Assembly (NCBI GenBank): GCA_002067865.1
Contig: MVRC01000016.1
Location: forward strand, 62,001-126,000
DNA: 64,000 bases
Origin: Methanomassiliicoccales archaeon PtaU1.Bin124
GTDB taxonomy: Archaea; Thermoplasmatota; Thermoplasmata; Methanomassiliicoccales; UBA472
Reading direction: 5' to 3'
A model generated the notes under the pieces. That model searched no databases. It was given only the letters and a program-made list of their open reading frames with translations, and was not told where the DNA came from. Made by a program: the position numbers and the translations under genes. This document shows, in pieces, positions 1-9,238 of this stretch (position 1 is the stretch's first letter; the number at the start of each line of letters is the position of its first letter).

Positions 1-726
1 TTGAAGGAGCATTTCTTCGAGACCGCACTTCCTCCGGCGGAGGTCGCTGCCCTGTTCCTCGAACCGGTTCAGGGAGAAGGAGGATACATCGTACCGCCAA
101 AGGGGTGGCTCAACGAGATCTTCCGCATCGTGCATGATGCCGGCATATTGTTGGTGGATGACGAGGTCCAGACAGGAATGGGACGAAGCGGACGGATGTG
201 GGCCATCGAGCACAGTGACTTGGTCCCGGACATCCTTTGCACCGCAAAGTCCCTGGGGTCCGGACTCCCCATCGGGGCTACGATCTTCCCGCGGGAGCTG
301 GACTTCGGTGTCCAAGGGGCTCATTCAAACACCTTCGGGGGCAACTGCGTGGCCTGCGCTTCTGCACTGGCAACGCTGGACATCCTGGAGGAGGAACATC
401 TTCTGGAACAGGCGGAAAAGAAGGGGAAGCATATGCACAAGCGCCTGCTCGAGATGCAGCAATCCCACGAGGTCATAGGTGACGTTCGCGGTCTGGGGAT
501 GCTCCAGGCCATCGAATTCGTTACGGACCGGAAGAGCAAAGAGCCCGCCAAGCACCTGCGAGACGATGTGGCGGCACTATGCACGAGAAGAGGGATAGTG
601 GTCATCGGTTGCGGTCGTTCCAGCATGAGGTTCATCCCTCCCCTGAACATCGAGATGGACCTTTTGGACAAAGGCCTGGACGTCATCGAGACATGTATAC
701 GGGATGGGGCGAAGAGCTGTAAATGA
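1..726 (+). CDS. Class III aminotransferase, C-terminal part (cut by window start)
   Basis: PLP-dependent aminotransferase of the acetylornithine/4-aminobutyrate class. The visible 241 residues carry the family landmarks: EPVQGEGG, the cofactor aspartate in LVDDEVQTGMGRSG, and the Schiff-base lysine in CTAKSLGSGLPIGA. Complete family members have about 400-450 residues, so the N-terminal 150-200 lie before the window; the TTG at base 1 is not the real start. It overlaps the following cupin gene by ATGA, which suggests co-expression. The amino donor and acceptor cannot be read from this fragment. Confidence 0.9.
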   Translation: MKEHFFETALPPAEVAALFLEPVQGEGGYIVPPKGWLNEIFRIVHDAGILLVDDEVQTGMGRSGRMWAIEHSDLVPDILCTAKSLGSGLPIGATIFPRELDFGVQGAHSNTFGGNCVACASALATLDILEEEHLLEQAEKKGKHMHKRLLEMQQSHEVIGDVRGLGMLQAIEFVTDRKSKEPAKHLRDDVAALCTRRGIVVIGCGRSSMRFIPPLNIEMDLLDKGLDVIETCIRDGAKSCK

Positions 727-1070
727 AGCTGTACAAGGCATCCGAAAAGGAATGGATAAGGGGGAAGGGCTATGCCAAGAGGCCCCTCATCACCTCATCT
801 GAACTGGGAATCGAAGGCAGCTTCATCCAGGAGGTCTCCTTCAACAGGGGCGATATCGTTCCGCTGCATCATCACGCTCAGCAGACCGAGGTGTTCTACG
901 CCATCGATGAGGCCTGGTTCGAGATAAATGGCAAGAATGTAGTGATGCAGCCAGGGGACATCGTCATGTGCGAGCCAGGGGATGTGCACGGCAACCCCGA
1001 GATACCGCATGATTTCAAGATACTAGTCCTTAAGATCGGTTACAAGGAGAACGACACCTTCTGGGATTGA
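723..1070 (+). CDS. Small single-domain cupin protein
   Basis: A 115-residue single cupin barrel. Motif 1 is GDIVPLHHHAQQTEVFY, with three clustered histidines and a glutamate as likely metal ligands. Motif 2 is PGDIVMCEPGDVHGNP. The ATG overlaps the stop of the upstream aminotransferase (ATGA), so translation is probably coupled and the protein may act on a related amino-sugar or amino-acid metabolite. Cupins include isomerases, dioxygenases and binding proteins; nothing here fixes the reaction. Confidence 0.8.
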   Translation: MKLYKASEKEWIRGKGYAKRPLITSSELGIEGSFIQEVSFNRGDIVPLHHHAQQTEVFYAIDEAWFEINGKNVVMQPGDIVMCEPGDVHGNPEIPHDFKILVLKIGYKENDTFWD

Positions 1071-1103
1071 GCAACGTCATCACAAAATGCAGAAATAGTG
1101 ATA

Positions 1104-1180
1104 TGGAGCCACCAGAGGGATTTGAACCCTCGACCTGCTGATTACAAGTCAGCTGCTCTACCGGTCTAGGCTATGGTGGC
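1104..1180 (-). tRNA. tRNA-Thr (anticodon UGU)
   Basis: On the minus strand the sequence folds as a cloverleaf with acceptor GCCACCA/TGGTGGC, T arm GAGGG-TTCAAAT-CCCTC, and anticodon arm GCTGA-CTTGTAA-TCAGC reading UGU. CCA is encoded at 1104-1106. A TATA-like CATAAATG lies about 30 bases upstream, at 1206-1214. It lies antisense between the cupin and chemoreceptor genes. Confidence 0.93.
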
Positions 1181-1443
1181 CTAGGTCGAGGTAATCCCCG
1201 CCTTACATTTATGGTTTTTCAGTCGGATAGGCCATACTGCAATAATATTACCACGTCGGTGCTCCGGCCAATACACTATTTCGTCATATGGCGAATTACT
1301 CTCAATGATGATTTCTGTTCAATATCGTTAATATACTGTAAAAACCACCCTAATGTCAACAACCCTGAGAAAGGGCTTGCTATCAGATGTAATGGGTCAA
1401 TCGTCTGGTAGCATGACAACCACTTCCCCAGGAGACATTGACT

Positions 1444-3876
1444 ATGCAAAACGAGAATGCGAAATGTGTAGATGAAATGCTCGAACTGCTGCCGGTTCCC
1501 TCCGTCATCGTCGACGCGAACGGAAAGGTATCGAAGATGAACCAGGTAGCGAAGGAATTCCTCGGTTACCGATCCACTGAGATCGATCTTAAACTCGCCG
1601 AGATTCTCGTTGGTTCCTACGGGTCCAAGGGCGATCCGATCAAGGGAGCCATCCAGACAAAGGGAACGGTCTTGAAGCATGAGGCCGATGTGGCTCTCGA
1701 GTCCGGCGACAGGGTGAAGGCCATCGTGTCCGTCCGCCCGAGCCCCGGTACGGAAGGCATGTCAATAGTGTTTCTTGAGGCCGCCGCCTCCAATAAGAAA
1801 TACGAGGAGGAGATGGCCAAGCAGAATATCGCGATACAGAACAGCGTCTCCGCCCTGAACAAGATCGCCATGGGCGATATCAACTTCCAGCTTGAGCCGA
1901 CCAACGAAGTGTCCAAGGCCATACTGCAGATCAGGGACGGCTTCTCAATGTTCTTCCAGGCATCCGTGGAATATCGGGAACACACGAAGAGGGGCGACCT
2001 TTCTTACAGGTTCCCAGCGGACAAATGGCCTGGCATCTGGGGTCAGTTCGGTCAGAACGTCAATCTGTCCTATGATGGCGTCCTCAAAGCACTGCATATT
2101 TCCATCGATGGACTTGGAACCATAGCGAAGGGCGAGATCCCCAACAAGATGGAGAACCAGTGGGAAGGAGACTATGCAAAGATGGCCTCCGTCATCAACG
2201 GCTGCGCCGATGCAATGAAGGGCCTGGTCGAAGCCAACAACGTCCTGCAGAAGATGTCATTGAACGACTACACCACCAAGGTCACCGGCAAATATCCTGG
2301 CCTGTTCAACACGGTCGGGGAGTCCGTCAATCTCATCAACGACCGCATCTCCCACGTCCAAGAGACTGTGACGAACATCTCCCTAGGCAATATCGAGGAC
2401 CTGCCCAAGTACAAGGCCATCAACAACGGCCGCGGCAAGCGCTGCGACAACGATTCATTGGTCCCGGCGATGGTCGCGATGATGACCACCGTACGCAACC
2501 TGGTGGACCAGAGCCTCATGCTGGCCGAGGCGGGCAAGGCCGGTAAGCTGCAGACCAGAGCGGATGCCAACCAGTTCCAGGGCGAGTTCCGCAATGTGAT
2601 CCAGGGCATCAACGACACGCTGGACAGCGTGGTGGCCCCGGTCAACGAGGCCATGCGCATCGCCGATTCCTACGCCAAGGGTGATATGACAGCCAGGGTC
2701 GAAATCGCCGTGAACGGTGACTTCGAGCGGTTCGCGGCATCTCTGGACGGGATCGGCGAGAGCCTATGCGACCTCCTATCCGAGGTCAACAAGAGCGTCG
2801 AGATGGTCACCGCTACATCACAGGAGCTGGCCTCCTCCGCCGAGGAGATGAACGCCTCCACCGAGCAGGTATCCTCTGCCATTCAGCAGATATCCAAGGG
2901 TGCTCAGAGCCAGGCCGCTCAGGTAGTGGACACTGCCAAGATCATGGCCGAGATGGCATCCTCCGTGGAGACGGTCGTCGGCAAGTCGGACATGGCCGCC
3001 GGTTCGGCGAACAAGGCCAACGACACTGCCAACAGCGGCAAGGCTACCATCGACAGGACCGTGCAGAAGATGCAGGAGATCCAGAAGGTGGTCGGAGAAT
3101 CTGCCCAGGTCATCGAAGCGCTGGGACGCAAGAGCGAGCAGATCGGCGACATCGTCAACGTCATCACCAACATATCGGACCAGACCAACCTGCTGGCCCT
3201 GAACGCGGCCATAGAAGCGGCCCGTGCCGGTGAGCAGGGACGCGGGTTCGCGGTCGTGGCCGAAGAGGTCAAGAACCTGGCCGAAGAGAGCCGCGAGGCC
3301 GCGGAGAGGATATCCAAGATGATCAAGGAGGTCCAGTTCGAGACCACCAAGGCCGTCACTACGATGCAGGCAGGGACCAAGTCCACCGCCGAAGGCACGG
3401 CCATCGTGGAAGCTGCTGGAAAGGCCTTCGCGGACATCGCCGATGTGGCCGCCGAGACATCCAAAGAGGTCGTGGACATATCCAGCCTGATGAAGGTGCA
3501 GAAGGGCGAGGCCCAGAAGGCAGCCAAGTCCGTCGACGGCATCGCCTCCATCGCCGAGGAGACCGCCTCTGCATCAGAGGAATCCGCCTCTTCGACCGAG
3601 GAGCTTACGGCCAGCATGGAAGACATGACCGCCCGCGCACAGTCGCTGTCCGAGATGGCGATCAATCTGCAGCGGATGTCATCCAAGTTTAAAATATCGG
3701 ATTCAGATGCCATTGAGAAGACGGAATCGGCCCCGAAGGCGAAGTCCCCGAAGGAGAGGAGCGTCACCGCGGCCACCCCCAAGCGGGCGGACGTGAAGAT
3801 CCCATCCAAGGTGCAGGAATCGTTGAGCAAGAGAGGCATCGCCACCGATGGCAAGAGCGCCAGCGCAACGCGCTGA
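1444..3876 (+). CDS. Cytoplasmic methyl-accepting chemotaxis protein with PAS sensor
   Basis: Chemoreceptor of 810 residues with no membrane segment, so it should sense a cytoplasmic or redox signal. An N-terminal PAS-like domain (about 10-110) precedes HAMP-like helical repeats (about 125-430) and a methyl-accepting coiled coil. The hairpin tip carries the family-defining [20 protein letters not shown] and is flanked by Glu/Ala/Ser-rich methylation helices. The ATG at 1444 is preferred over the TTG at 1438 because GGAG at 1431-1434 is nine bases away. No cheA, cheW or archaellum genes lie nearby. The lysine-rich tail after about 745 is low complexity. Confidence 0.9.
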   Translation: MQNENAKCVDEMLELLPVPSVIVDANGKVSKMNQVAKEFLGYRSTEIDLKLAEILVGSYGSKGDPIKGAIQTKGTVLKHEADVALESGDRVKAIVSVRPSPGTEGMSIVFLEAAASNKKYEEEMAKQNIAIQNSVSALNKIAMGDINFQLEPTNEVSKAILQIRDGFSMFFQASVEYREHTKRGDLSYRFPADKWPGIWGQFGQNVNLSYDGVLKALHISIDGLGTIAKGEIPNKMENQWEGDYAKMASVINGCADAMKGLVEANNVLQKMSLNDYTTKVTGKYPGLFNTVGESVNLINDRISHVQETVTNISLGNIEDLPKYKAINNGRGKRCDNDSLVPAMVAMMTTVRNLVDQSLMLAEAGKAGKLQTRADANQFQGEFRNVIQGINDTLDSVVAPVNEAMRIADSYAKGDMTARVEIAVNGDFERFAASLDGIGESLCDLLSEVNKSVEMVTATSQELASSAEEMNASTEQVSSAIQQISKGAQSQAAQVVDTAKIMAEMASSVETVVGKSDMAAGSANKANDTANSGKATIDRTVQKMQEIQKVVGESAQVIEALGRKSEQIGDIVNVITNISDQTNLLALNAAIEAARAGEQGRGFAVVAEEVKNLAEESREAAERISKMIKEVQFETTKAVTTMQAGTKSTAEGTAIVEAAGKAFADIADVAAETSKEVVDISSLMKVQKGEAQKAAKSVDGIASIAEETASASEESASSTEELTASMEDMTARAQSLSEMAINLQRMSSKFKISDSDAIEKTESAPKAKSPKERSVTAATPKRADVKIPSKVQESLSKRGIATDGKSASATR

Positions 3877-3907
3877 TCAAGTAGGACGACACACAAGAGG
3901 TTTGAAG

Positions 3908-4528
3908 ATGAGCGAAACGAAATCGATTATGGCCAACCCGGCACCCTTGGGGCTGCTGGGATTCGCGATCACGACCATAATGCTGAACCTGCACAACGCG
4001 GGGATCATGAGCCTGAACGCTTCGATCCTTGCACTGGGCATCTTCTACGGAGGATTGGCCCAGGTGATGGTCGGGGCGATGGAGTACAAGAACGGCAACA
4101 GCTTTGGAACCCTGGCTTTCACCTCATACGGGTTCTTCTGGATCGCCCTGGTGGGCATCTGGACCCTGCCCAAGATGGGGCTTGGCATCGTTGCGGCCAC
4201 CAAGGCCGACATGGCCTGGTTCCTGATGCTGTGGGGCATATTCAGCGCATTCCTGTTCATCGGGACGCTGAAGATGAACAAGGCGACCCAGTTCGTGTTC
4301 GGGTCCCTGACCCTGCTGTTCATGCTGCTCGCCCTGGGCGATGCGACCGGAATGGAGGAGATCACCAAGGTGGCCGGCGTGGTCGGCATCATCTGCGGTC
4401 TCTCCGCCATGTACACCGGCATGGCCCAGGTCCTGAACGAGGTCTATGGCAGGACCCTCATGCCCCTGGGCGTGAAGAAGCCTGTCGCGGCCGAGTCCAA
4501 GCCCAAGCCTGTAGCTGACAAGGAGTGA
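3908..4528 (+). CDS. GPR1/FUN34/YaaH family (acetate/succinate-type) membrane transporter
   Basis: A 206-residue protein with about six hydrophobic helices. It starts with the family signature NPAPLGLLGFAITT and also has the conserved FYGGLAQ element. Relatives include SatP/YaaH and yeast Ato proteins, which carry acetate, succinate or ammonium-linked flux. The ATG at 3908 sits after an AGAGGTTTGAAG leader and just follows the chemoreceptor stop. A 24-residue Lys/Pro/Ala-rich cytoplasmic tail ends the protein. The substrate is not predictable; acetate is the usual one, and acetate assimilation would suit a methylotroph needing a carbon source. Confidence 0.85.
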   Translation: MSETKSIMANPAPLGLLGFAITTIMLNLHNAGIMSLNASILALGIFYGGLAQVMVGAMEYKNGNSFGTLAFTSYGFFWIALVGIWTLPKMGLGIVAATKADMAWFLMLWGIFSAFLFIGTLKMNKATQFVFGSLTLLFMLLALGDATGMEEITKVAGVVGIICGLSAMYTGMAQVLNEVYGRTLMPLGVKKPVAAESKPKPVADKE

Positions 4529-4539
4529 ACAAACCCTAT

Positions 4540-4574
4540 CGGGCCTTGGTCAGGCCCGTTCCCCCTTTTTTCTT
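4540..4574 (+). terminator. Hairpin plus T-rich terminator after the YaaH-type gene
   Basis: A six-pair stem CGGGCC/GGCCCG with a seven-base loop is followed by CCCCC and a T-rich tract. It lies 12 bases after the transporter stop, in the gap before the FKBP gene. Confidence 0.6.
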
Positions 4575-4713
4575 TACCCCTTTTCGTTAATTAAATTCCC
4601 AAGCTGGACGAACATTTTGAGAAAGCCCTTTTTCCATCGTGGCTTTACCAAAAGGTATAAGAACGGTCAATATATCCACCACTTTGCTCAATATACTTGA
4701 CTGGTGAATTTAA

Positions 4714-5448
4714 ATGTCGTCTGGAAAGAAGGTCTCCAAGGGAGACATCATAAGGTTCGAGTTTGACGCCTGGATTGCCGAGAGCGGCGAGATGTTCGAC
4801 ACCACCAACGAAGCGACCGCCAAGGATGCCGGCATCTTCAATGAGAAGTTCAAGTACGTCCCCATGCCGATCCTGGTCGGCGGGGGCCGTATCTTCGAGG
4901 GCCTGGAAGAGGCCTTGGTCGGAGCCAAGGTCGGAGAAGAGGTCGAGGTCGTCATACCGGCCGCCAAGGCCGCCGGACCCCGCGACCCGAAGCTGATCCA
5001 GACCCACGCCGTCCGCGAGTTCCTGAAGCAGAACGTCGAGCCCCGCCCCGGCATGGAGGTAAACCTGAACAACAAGATCGGGTTCATCATCTCCGTCAGC
5101 GCCGGCCGTGTGCGCATCGACTTCAACCGCCGCTTCGCTGGAATGGACCTAAAGTACAAGTTCAAGGTGCTGGACATCATCACCGCCGATGACGAGAAGG
5201 TCAAGGCCGTGGTCGAGATGGACTATGGCACCGCCGAGGGATTCAAGGTCACGGTGGACGGAAAGAAAGTCTCCATCGTCCTGCCCGATGTCTGCAAGTA
5301 CGACCAGAAGTGGACCCTCTCCAAGTACAAGGTCGTCGCCGATCTGCGCGAGGCCCTCCAGGCCAACCCAATCGAGTACGTCGAGGAGTACCTGAAGCAG
5401 GAAGAGAAGGTCCCCGAGGAGCTGGGCTCCGAAGAGGACAAGAACTGA
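4714..5448 (+). CDS. FKBP-type peptidyl-prolyl isomerase (long archaeal form)
   Basis: A 244-residue archaeal FKBP of the SlyD-like long type. The N-terminal FKBP fold has the opening KVSKGDIIRFEFDAW and the ligand-pocket segment PILVGGGRIFEGLEEAL, followed by VGEEVEVVIPAAKAAG. An insert-in-flap chaperone domain fits about residues 90-150. The C-terminal 90 residues form the extra alpha/beta domain of long archaeal FKBPs and end in an acidic tail. The protein should act as a cytoplasmic folding catalyst. AATTTAAATG sits directly at the start codon. Confidence 0.92.
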   Translation: MSSGKKVSKGDIIRFEFDAWIAESGEMFDTTNEATAKDAGIFNEKFKYVPMPILVGGGRIFEGLEEALVGAKVGEEVEVVIPAAKAAGPRDPKLIQTHAVREFLKQNVEPRPGMEVNLNNKIGFIISVSAGRVRIDFNRRFAGMDLKYKFKVLDIITADDEKVKAVVEMDYGTAEGFKVTVDGKKVSIVLPDVCKYDQKWTLSKYKVVADLREALQANPIEYVEEYLKQEEKVPEELGSEEDKN

Positions 5449-5485
5449 ATTTTATAACCCAAACCTTTTCCAAACCATTTCCTAC

Positions 5486-5563
5486 GGACGAGTGGCCTAG
5501 CATGGATATGGCAGCAGCCTCCTAAGCTGCAGGTCCGGGGTTCGAATCCCCGCTCGTCCGCCA
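5486..5563 (+). tRNA. tRNA-Arg (anticodon CCU)
   Basis: Acceptor GGACGAG pairs with CTCGTCC; the T arm is CGGGG-TTCGAAT-CCCCG and the anticodon arm GCAGC-CTCCTAA-GCTGC reads CCU. CCA is encoded. A TATA-like TTTATAA at about 5452-5459 lies some 30 bases upstream. Confidence 0.93.
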
Positions 5564-5582
5564 CCATATTCTCTTATGCTTT

Positions 5583-6293
5583 CTACAGGGCCTTGGTTCT
5601 CTTATTCTTCAGCCTGTTCATTACCTGCTCGGACCTCAGCTCCCTCACCGCATCCTTGCCGATCCATCTCGCGGTCCTGTCGTTCGAGGATGCCAGCCTC
5701 TCTGCCAGAGGCAGCGCTATGGCATGACCTTCCAGATCCCTCTTCCCGATCTGCCGCAAAGCCCAATTGACTCCTTTTTTGACATTGTTCCTGGAATCGC
5801 ATGACCCCTCCTCGATGAGCTCCAAGAACGGACAGAATGAATCGGAAGATGCCTTCTTGTCCTTCACCGCCAGAACGGCCATCAATACGAACCCTGCCCT
5901 TCTGACGAACTCTTCGTCCCGATGGCACCATCGAGGTATCAGGTTCCTGACATCAGGGTACTTCCAGAAGAGGTTCATGCAGCATTGGTCGCACAAGTCC
6001 CAGGAGTAAAAATCCTTGACCCAATCCTCCATTAGTGCCAGATCGAGCCTTTTGGCATCGGCGATGATCGGGGCGAGTACTCGGGCTTCATGCTTCCCCG
6101 ACCCCCATAGTTCCAGAGCAAGATCATGGTCCTTTCCGATCTTCTTGGCAAGGTCCCGAACGAAGACCATACTGACCCCGAACGCGTTGTCCACTACGAT
6201 CCCGAATCTGGCCATTCCGATCCGGTTCTCATCGCTTCCGTTCTCCCTCATCAACGCCAGAACACGTTCGACGCTCCACTCCCCTTCGCCCAC
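5583..6293 (-). CDS. AlkD-like DNA alkylation repair protein
   Basis: A 236-residue all-helical protein of the HEAT-like-repeat DNA glycosylase family (AlkD/AlkC), which removes alkylated bases such as N7- or N3-alkylpurines without base flipping. Typical elements are FGVSMVFVRDLAKKIGKDH, LWGSGKHEARVLA, the aromatic motif DWVKDFYSWDLCDQ, and KKGVNWALRQIGKR. It lies downstream of mtmB on the same strand but is separated by an oligo-T tract, so it may be transcribed independently. Its stop is TAG, followed two codons later by TAA, which would contain readthrough in this UAG-decoding genome. Confidence 0.82.
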   Translation of the reverse strand: MGEGEWSVERVLALMRENGSDENRIGMARFGIVVDNAFGVSMVFVRDLAKKIGKDHDLALELWGSGKHEARVLAPIIADAKRLDLALMEDWVKDFYSWDLCDQCCMNLFWKYPDVRNLIPRWCHRDEEFVRRAGFVLMAVLAVKDKKASSDSFCPFLELIEEGSCDSRNNVKKGVNWALRQIGKRDLEGHAIALPLAERLASSNDRTARWIGKDAVRELRSEQVMNRLKNKRTKAL

Positions 6294-6316
6294 GTCCTTG
6301 AATGGCCCTCAATGAT

Positions 6317-6323
6317 AAAAAAA
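6317..6323 (-). terminator. Oligo-T tract ending the pyl-mtm operon
   Basis: Read on the minus strand, seven consecutive T lie about 16 bases after the mtmB stop. Archaeal transcripts commonly end at such U runs, and this one separates mtmB from the AlkD-like gene. Confidence 0.45.
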
Positions 6324-6338
6324 GGATATGGAAAGGGT

Positions 6339-7718
6339 TTATGCCAGGGGGATTCCGATGTTCTTCATCTTCGCGACCGCTCTGTCGTAGATCTCCATAT
6401 ACTCCTTTGTAGGGTAGACCATTTTGACGTCATAACATTCCTGGAACGTCTTCCCGGTAGGGGCCTTGGCGTACCCGGTCTCATATGTCTTGACCAAGGT
6501 ATCGACCAACTGGTTGACATCATCGACCTTCAGGCCCGCCGTGGCGATCGCGGCCTCGCCCATGATCCTCGCCTCCATCCCGGTCGTGCTGTCGGTGGCC
6601 ACACCTTTCGCTGCCGCGGAGCCCGAAAGTAGTTCACGTCCAGATGCCGTGTCCACCATCGCCTGGGCCGCCGTCTCCAGCAGGCACATCTCCGTGCAGG
6701 GTCCGGCTATGGGATAGTATTGGTTGGCCAAGAGCAGGTCGGAATGGGCGTCTATCGCAGCTGCGGCATGGCCAGCCACCTGAAGCGTCTCCCTGGCCGT
6801 GGTTATGCCCCAGCGGATATGGATGGGGCCGTCCAGATGGAAGCTACCATTCAGCAGGGTGAAAGATGCCAGCGTGGTTGCGACATCGCAGATGGCCGTT
6901 TCCTCCAGTCCACCGGTATAACCACCGAAGATCGGCATTTGCTCGACCATTATGATGTTACCTTGGTTGAGCCAGCCCGCGATCATAATCAAGCCAGCGT
7001 TGTCGATCTTCAGCTCGTTCAGCTGGGAGATCTCATGCGCGTCATTGGGCGTCAGGCACCCCCCATAATCTCCCGCGAGACGTCCCGCCGCTGACAGCGG
7101 GGTCTCGGGTCCCTATATGCCCATGCCAGGCCGTCCAGCCCTTCGACAGGCTTCGCGGATGGCCCTGATCTCCGCCTGGGTCGCCTTGATCTCCCAAGGG
7201 GTGTTGGTCTGGACGGTCATGCCATCGATCGTCTGCATGACGCCCGAGACTATGGTATCGACCATAGCCTCCTGGGCAAAGCTCTGTATCAATGGAATGA
7301 ACATCTCCTCTGAGACCGGCGCACCCGTCGGTCCTCCTTGGATGACCGGTTTCTTCTTAGAGTTCCCTTTTCTGGCTGAGAAATCAGCTGCATCCTTCCC
7401 GCTGCCCATGATGAGGCTGCGCGGGGCCTTTTTCAAGCATTCCCTTACCTCTTCCTCGGTCACCTTGACCACGCGATGCGTGTCGGCGTTGTATATGCCC
7501 GTCATGACAAGCATTTCCAGGCCGGCAAGGAACAACCTCTCCTTCGTCGAGTTGTCCGTCGGAATGAACTCCTTCCCGAAGTGCAATCGATACTTCTCCT
7601 TCATCGATGTAGCGTTCTGGGGGATCACCTTGTAGTCCCATTCCTTCTCGTCGAGCTTGCTTCCCTTGATGGACCGTTGGTAGGTCTCAAAAACGCTCAA
7701 TGGTCTCGTTACTGCCAT
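6339..7718 (-). CDS. mtmB: Monomethylamine:corrinoid methyltransferase with in-frame UAG (pyrrolysine 202)
   Basis: Transfers the methyl group of monomethylamine to the Co(I) corrinoid of MtmC, releasing ammonia. The frame is open for 460 codons except for one TAG at 7113-7115, which is codon 202, the known pyrrolysine position of MtmB. The residues on both sides match the family: CRRAGRPGMGI before and GPETPLSAAGRL after. Further landmarks are QLNELKIDNAG, EQMPIFGGYTGG, HLDGPIHIRWG, GPCTEMCLLE, DTASGRELLSG and TFQECYDVK. The length of 459 residues equals that of characterised MtmB. It is the last gene of the pyl-mtm operon, four bases after mtmC; GAGGAAGTGA before the ATG can serve as ribosome binding site. 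The stop is TAA. Confidence 0.97.
7113..7115 (-). other. UAG sense codon for pyrrolysine in mtmB
   Basis: TAG on the minus strand at codon 202 of mtmB. It is decoded by the tRNA(CUA) encoded at 12335-12406 in the same operon. In MtmB structures this residue is in the active site, where its pyrroline ring is thought to bind and orient methylamine. Confidence 0.95.
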
Positions 7719-7722
7719 ATCG

Positions 7723-8370
7723 TCACTTCCTCACCAAAGCATCGACCATTGCCACGGCCTCGGCCCCACTTGGACAGTACATATCCCCTCCGATGCTGTC
7801 GACCCATTTCTTGTTGCACGGCGCTCCGCCGAAGATGGTCCTCACATTCTCACGCAGTCCCTCCTCCTCTAGGAATTCGACGATCTCCTTCTGCCCCACC
7901 ATGGTGGTCGTCATGAGCGCTGAAGCACCCACCACATCGGCCTTCTTCTCCCTCGCCGCATCGATGAAGTTCTCGATCGGGACGTCCCTTCCAAGGTCGA
8001 TGACATTGTATCCCGCCCCGCGCAGCATCGCCCCGACCACGTTCTTCCCGATCTCGTGGATGTCGCCATGCACAGTGCCTATTACCACAGTGCCCTTGCT
8101 GGGAAGTTCCACTCCGTTCATCATCGGGGCCAGAACCTTCATGGCCGCCTCCATCGCGTTCGAGGCTGCCAGCACCTGCGGAAGATATATGGTCGCCTCG
8201 TCGAACTTCTGGCTGATCTCTGCCATGCCTTTCCCCAATCCTTTCTCGACTATCTCGGTGGGCGTCAGCCCAATGTCCATGGCCTCTTTGGCCGCCCTCT
8301 TGGCCAACTCGATGTCCCAGGTGGACACCGAGCGGCGGAGGTCCTCCAATATCGCCTCTTTTTTGCTCAT
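7723..8370 (-). CDS. mtmC: Monomethylamine corrinoid protein
   Basis: Corrinoid protein that accepts the methyl group from MtmB and passes it on to a CoM methyltransferase, which is not in this window. It has 215 residues. An N-terminal helical cap (about 1-90) precedes a B12-binding Rossmann domain with the cobalt-ligating DxHxxG motif in GTVHGDIHEIGKN, then GYNVIDLGRDVP and FGGAPCN. The ATG at 8370 is chosen because AAGGAG lies ten bases before it and it gives the usual family length; other in-frame starts exist at 8379 and 8394. It precedes mtmB by four bases. Confidence 0.95.
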   Translation of the reverse strand: MSKKEAILEDLRRSVSTWDIELAKRAAKEAMDIGLTPTEIVEKGLGKGMAEISQKFDEATIYLPQVLAASNAMEAAMKVLAPMMNGVELPSKGTVVIGTVHGDIHEIGKNVVGAMLRGAGYNVIDLGRDVPIENFIDAAREKKADVVGASALMTTTMVGQKEIVEFLEEEGLRENVRTIFGGAPCNKKWVDSIGGDMYCPSGAEAVAMVDALVRK

Positions 8371-8410
8371 TTCTTTCATTTCTCCTTGATCCATCCAGTT
8401 CATCGTTATC

Positions 8411-9238
8411 CTATGGCTTGCCGTTCTCGGCGTTCTTGTGCGTCGCCAGCACCTTGGCGAGCATGACCGCGGTCCCGATCGCAAGCGGGTCGTGGATGAT
8501 GGCCTTGCACCTTTTCCGCGTCATCTCATCTATGTCCAGCGGTACCCCTGGGTTCGCCAGGATGGCGTTTTCCCTTACCAGGTTCCCATGGATCGGGGCA
8601 GGGGAAGCGTTGAAAATGAATCGGGCATTGACAAGTGCCTCCTCCAGCAACATGTGGGCCTCCAGGCCCATGTCTCGGGTGATGCTGCGCAAGATGCGAG
8701 GATTCCTTTCCACCACCCTTACCCTCATCCCTCTCTCCAAGATCAGGCGTATGGCATTCATCCCGAGGGGACCGGCTCCAATGACCAGTATCTCTTCCCT
8801 GCCGATGCTTCCCGCGGCTCGCTGGAGCGCTTCCATGTAACCTAGCGCGGTGCATTCAGAGTTATCTGCGATGACCTTCTTTTTGGCCGAGACAGCGACG
8901 AACGCATTGTCATCGGCCATCAGCAATACGTCAGCTGAGAGTCCGTACGCTTCCCGGATCCCCGCCACATCTGACTCTTTCGTCACGAATGACTCCAGAC
9001 CGATGTGTTTGGATATGGAGGCCAGTGTTTCTGTGAAACCCGAAATGCGCCCCAGCCCGCTGGTCATGGGCACTGCCGCCACCTTCGTACCGATGGGAAA
9101 GACATGATTGGCAGGCATCCCGATCGAAGCAAGGGCCAGCCCTCGAAGTCCGAGACCCGTGATCCGGATCAGTTCCCCGTCCAGTTCAGGCAATGATGCC
9201 CCCAGGCCAGACACTAGCTCCTGCGTGAGCCTGGTCAC
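8411..9238 (-). CDS. pylD: 3-methylornithyl-N6-lysine dehydrogenase (pyrrolysine biosynthesis)
   Basis: Last enzyme of pyrrolysine synthesis: it oxidises 3-methylornithyl-N6-lysine with NAD, after which the ring closes spontaneously. It has 275 residues. An N-terminal substrate domain includes VPMTSGLGRISGFTETLASI. The Rossmann domain holds EILVIGAGPLGMNAIRLIL and VVERNPRI. The C-terminal part has NASPAPI and NPGVPLDID. It overlaps pylC by four bases (ATGA). The gene ends in TAG, the codon that its own product helps make translatable; the next in-frame stop lies far inside mtmC. Confidence 0.94.
   Translation of the reverse strand: MTRLTQELVSGLGASLPELDGELIRITGLGLRGLALASIGMPANHVFPIGTKVAAVPMTSGLGRISGFTETLASISKHIGLESFVTKESDVAGIREAYGLSADVLLMADDNAFVAVSAKKKVIADNSECTALGYMEALQRAAGSIGREEILVIGAGPLGMNAIRLILERGMRVRVVERNPRILRSITRDMGLEAHMLLEEALVNARFIFNASPAPIHGNLVRENAILANPGVPLDIDEMTRKRCKAIIHDPLAIGTAVMLAKVLATHKNAENGKP

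Noticed and set aside
6339-6992. Separate 217-residue gene inside mtmB, implying a split or pseudogene
   Set aside because: It is in the same frame as the upstream half, separated only by TAG at the conserved Pyl codon, and the region between is conserved MtmB sequence.
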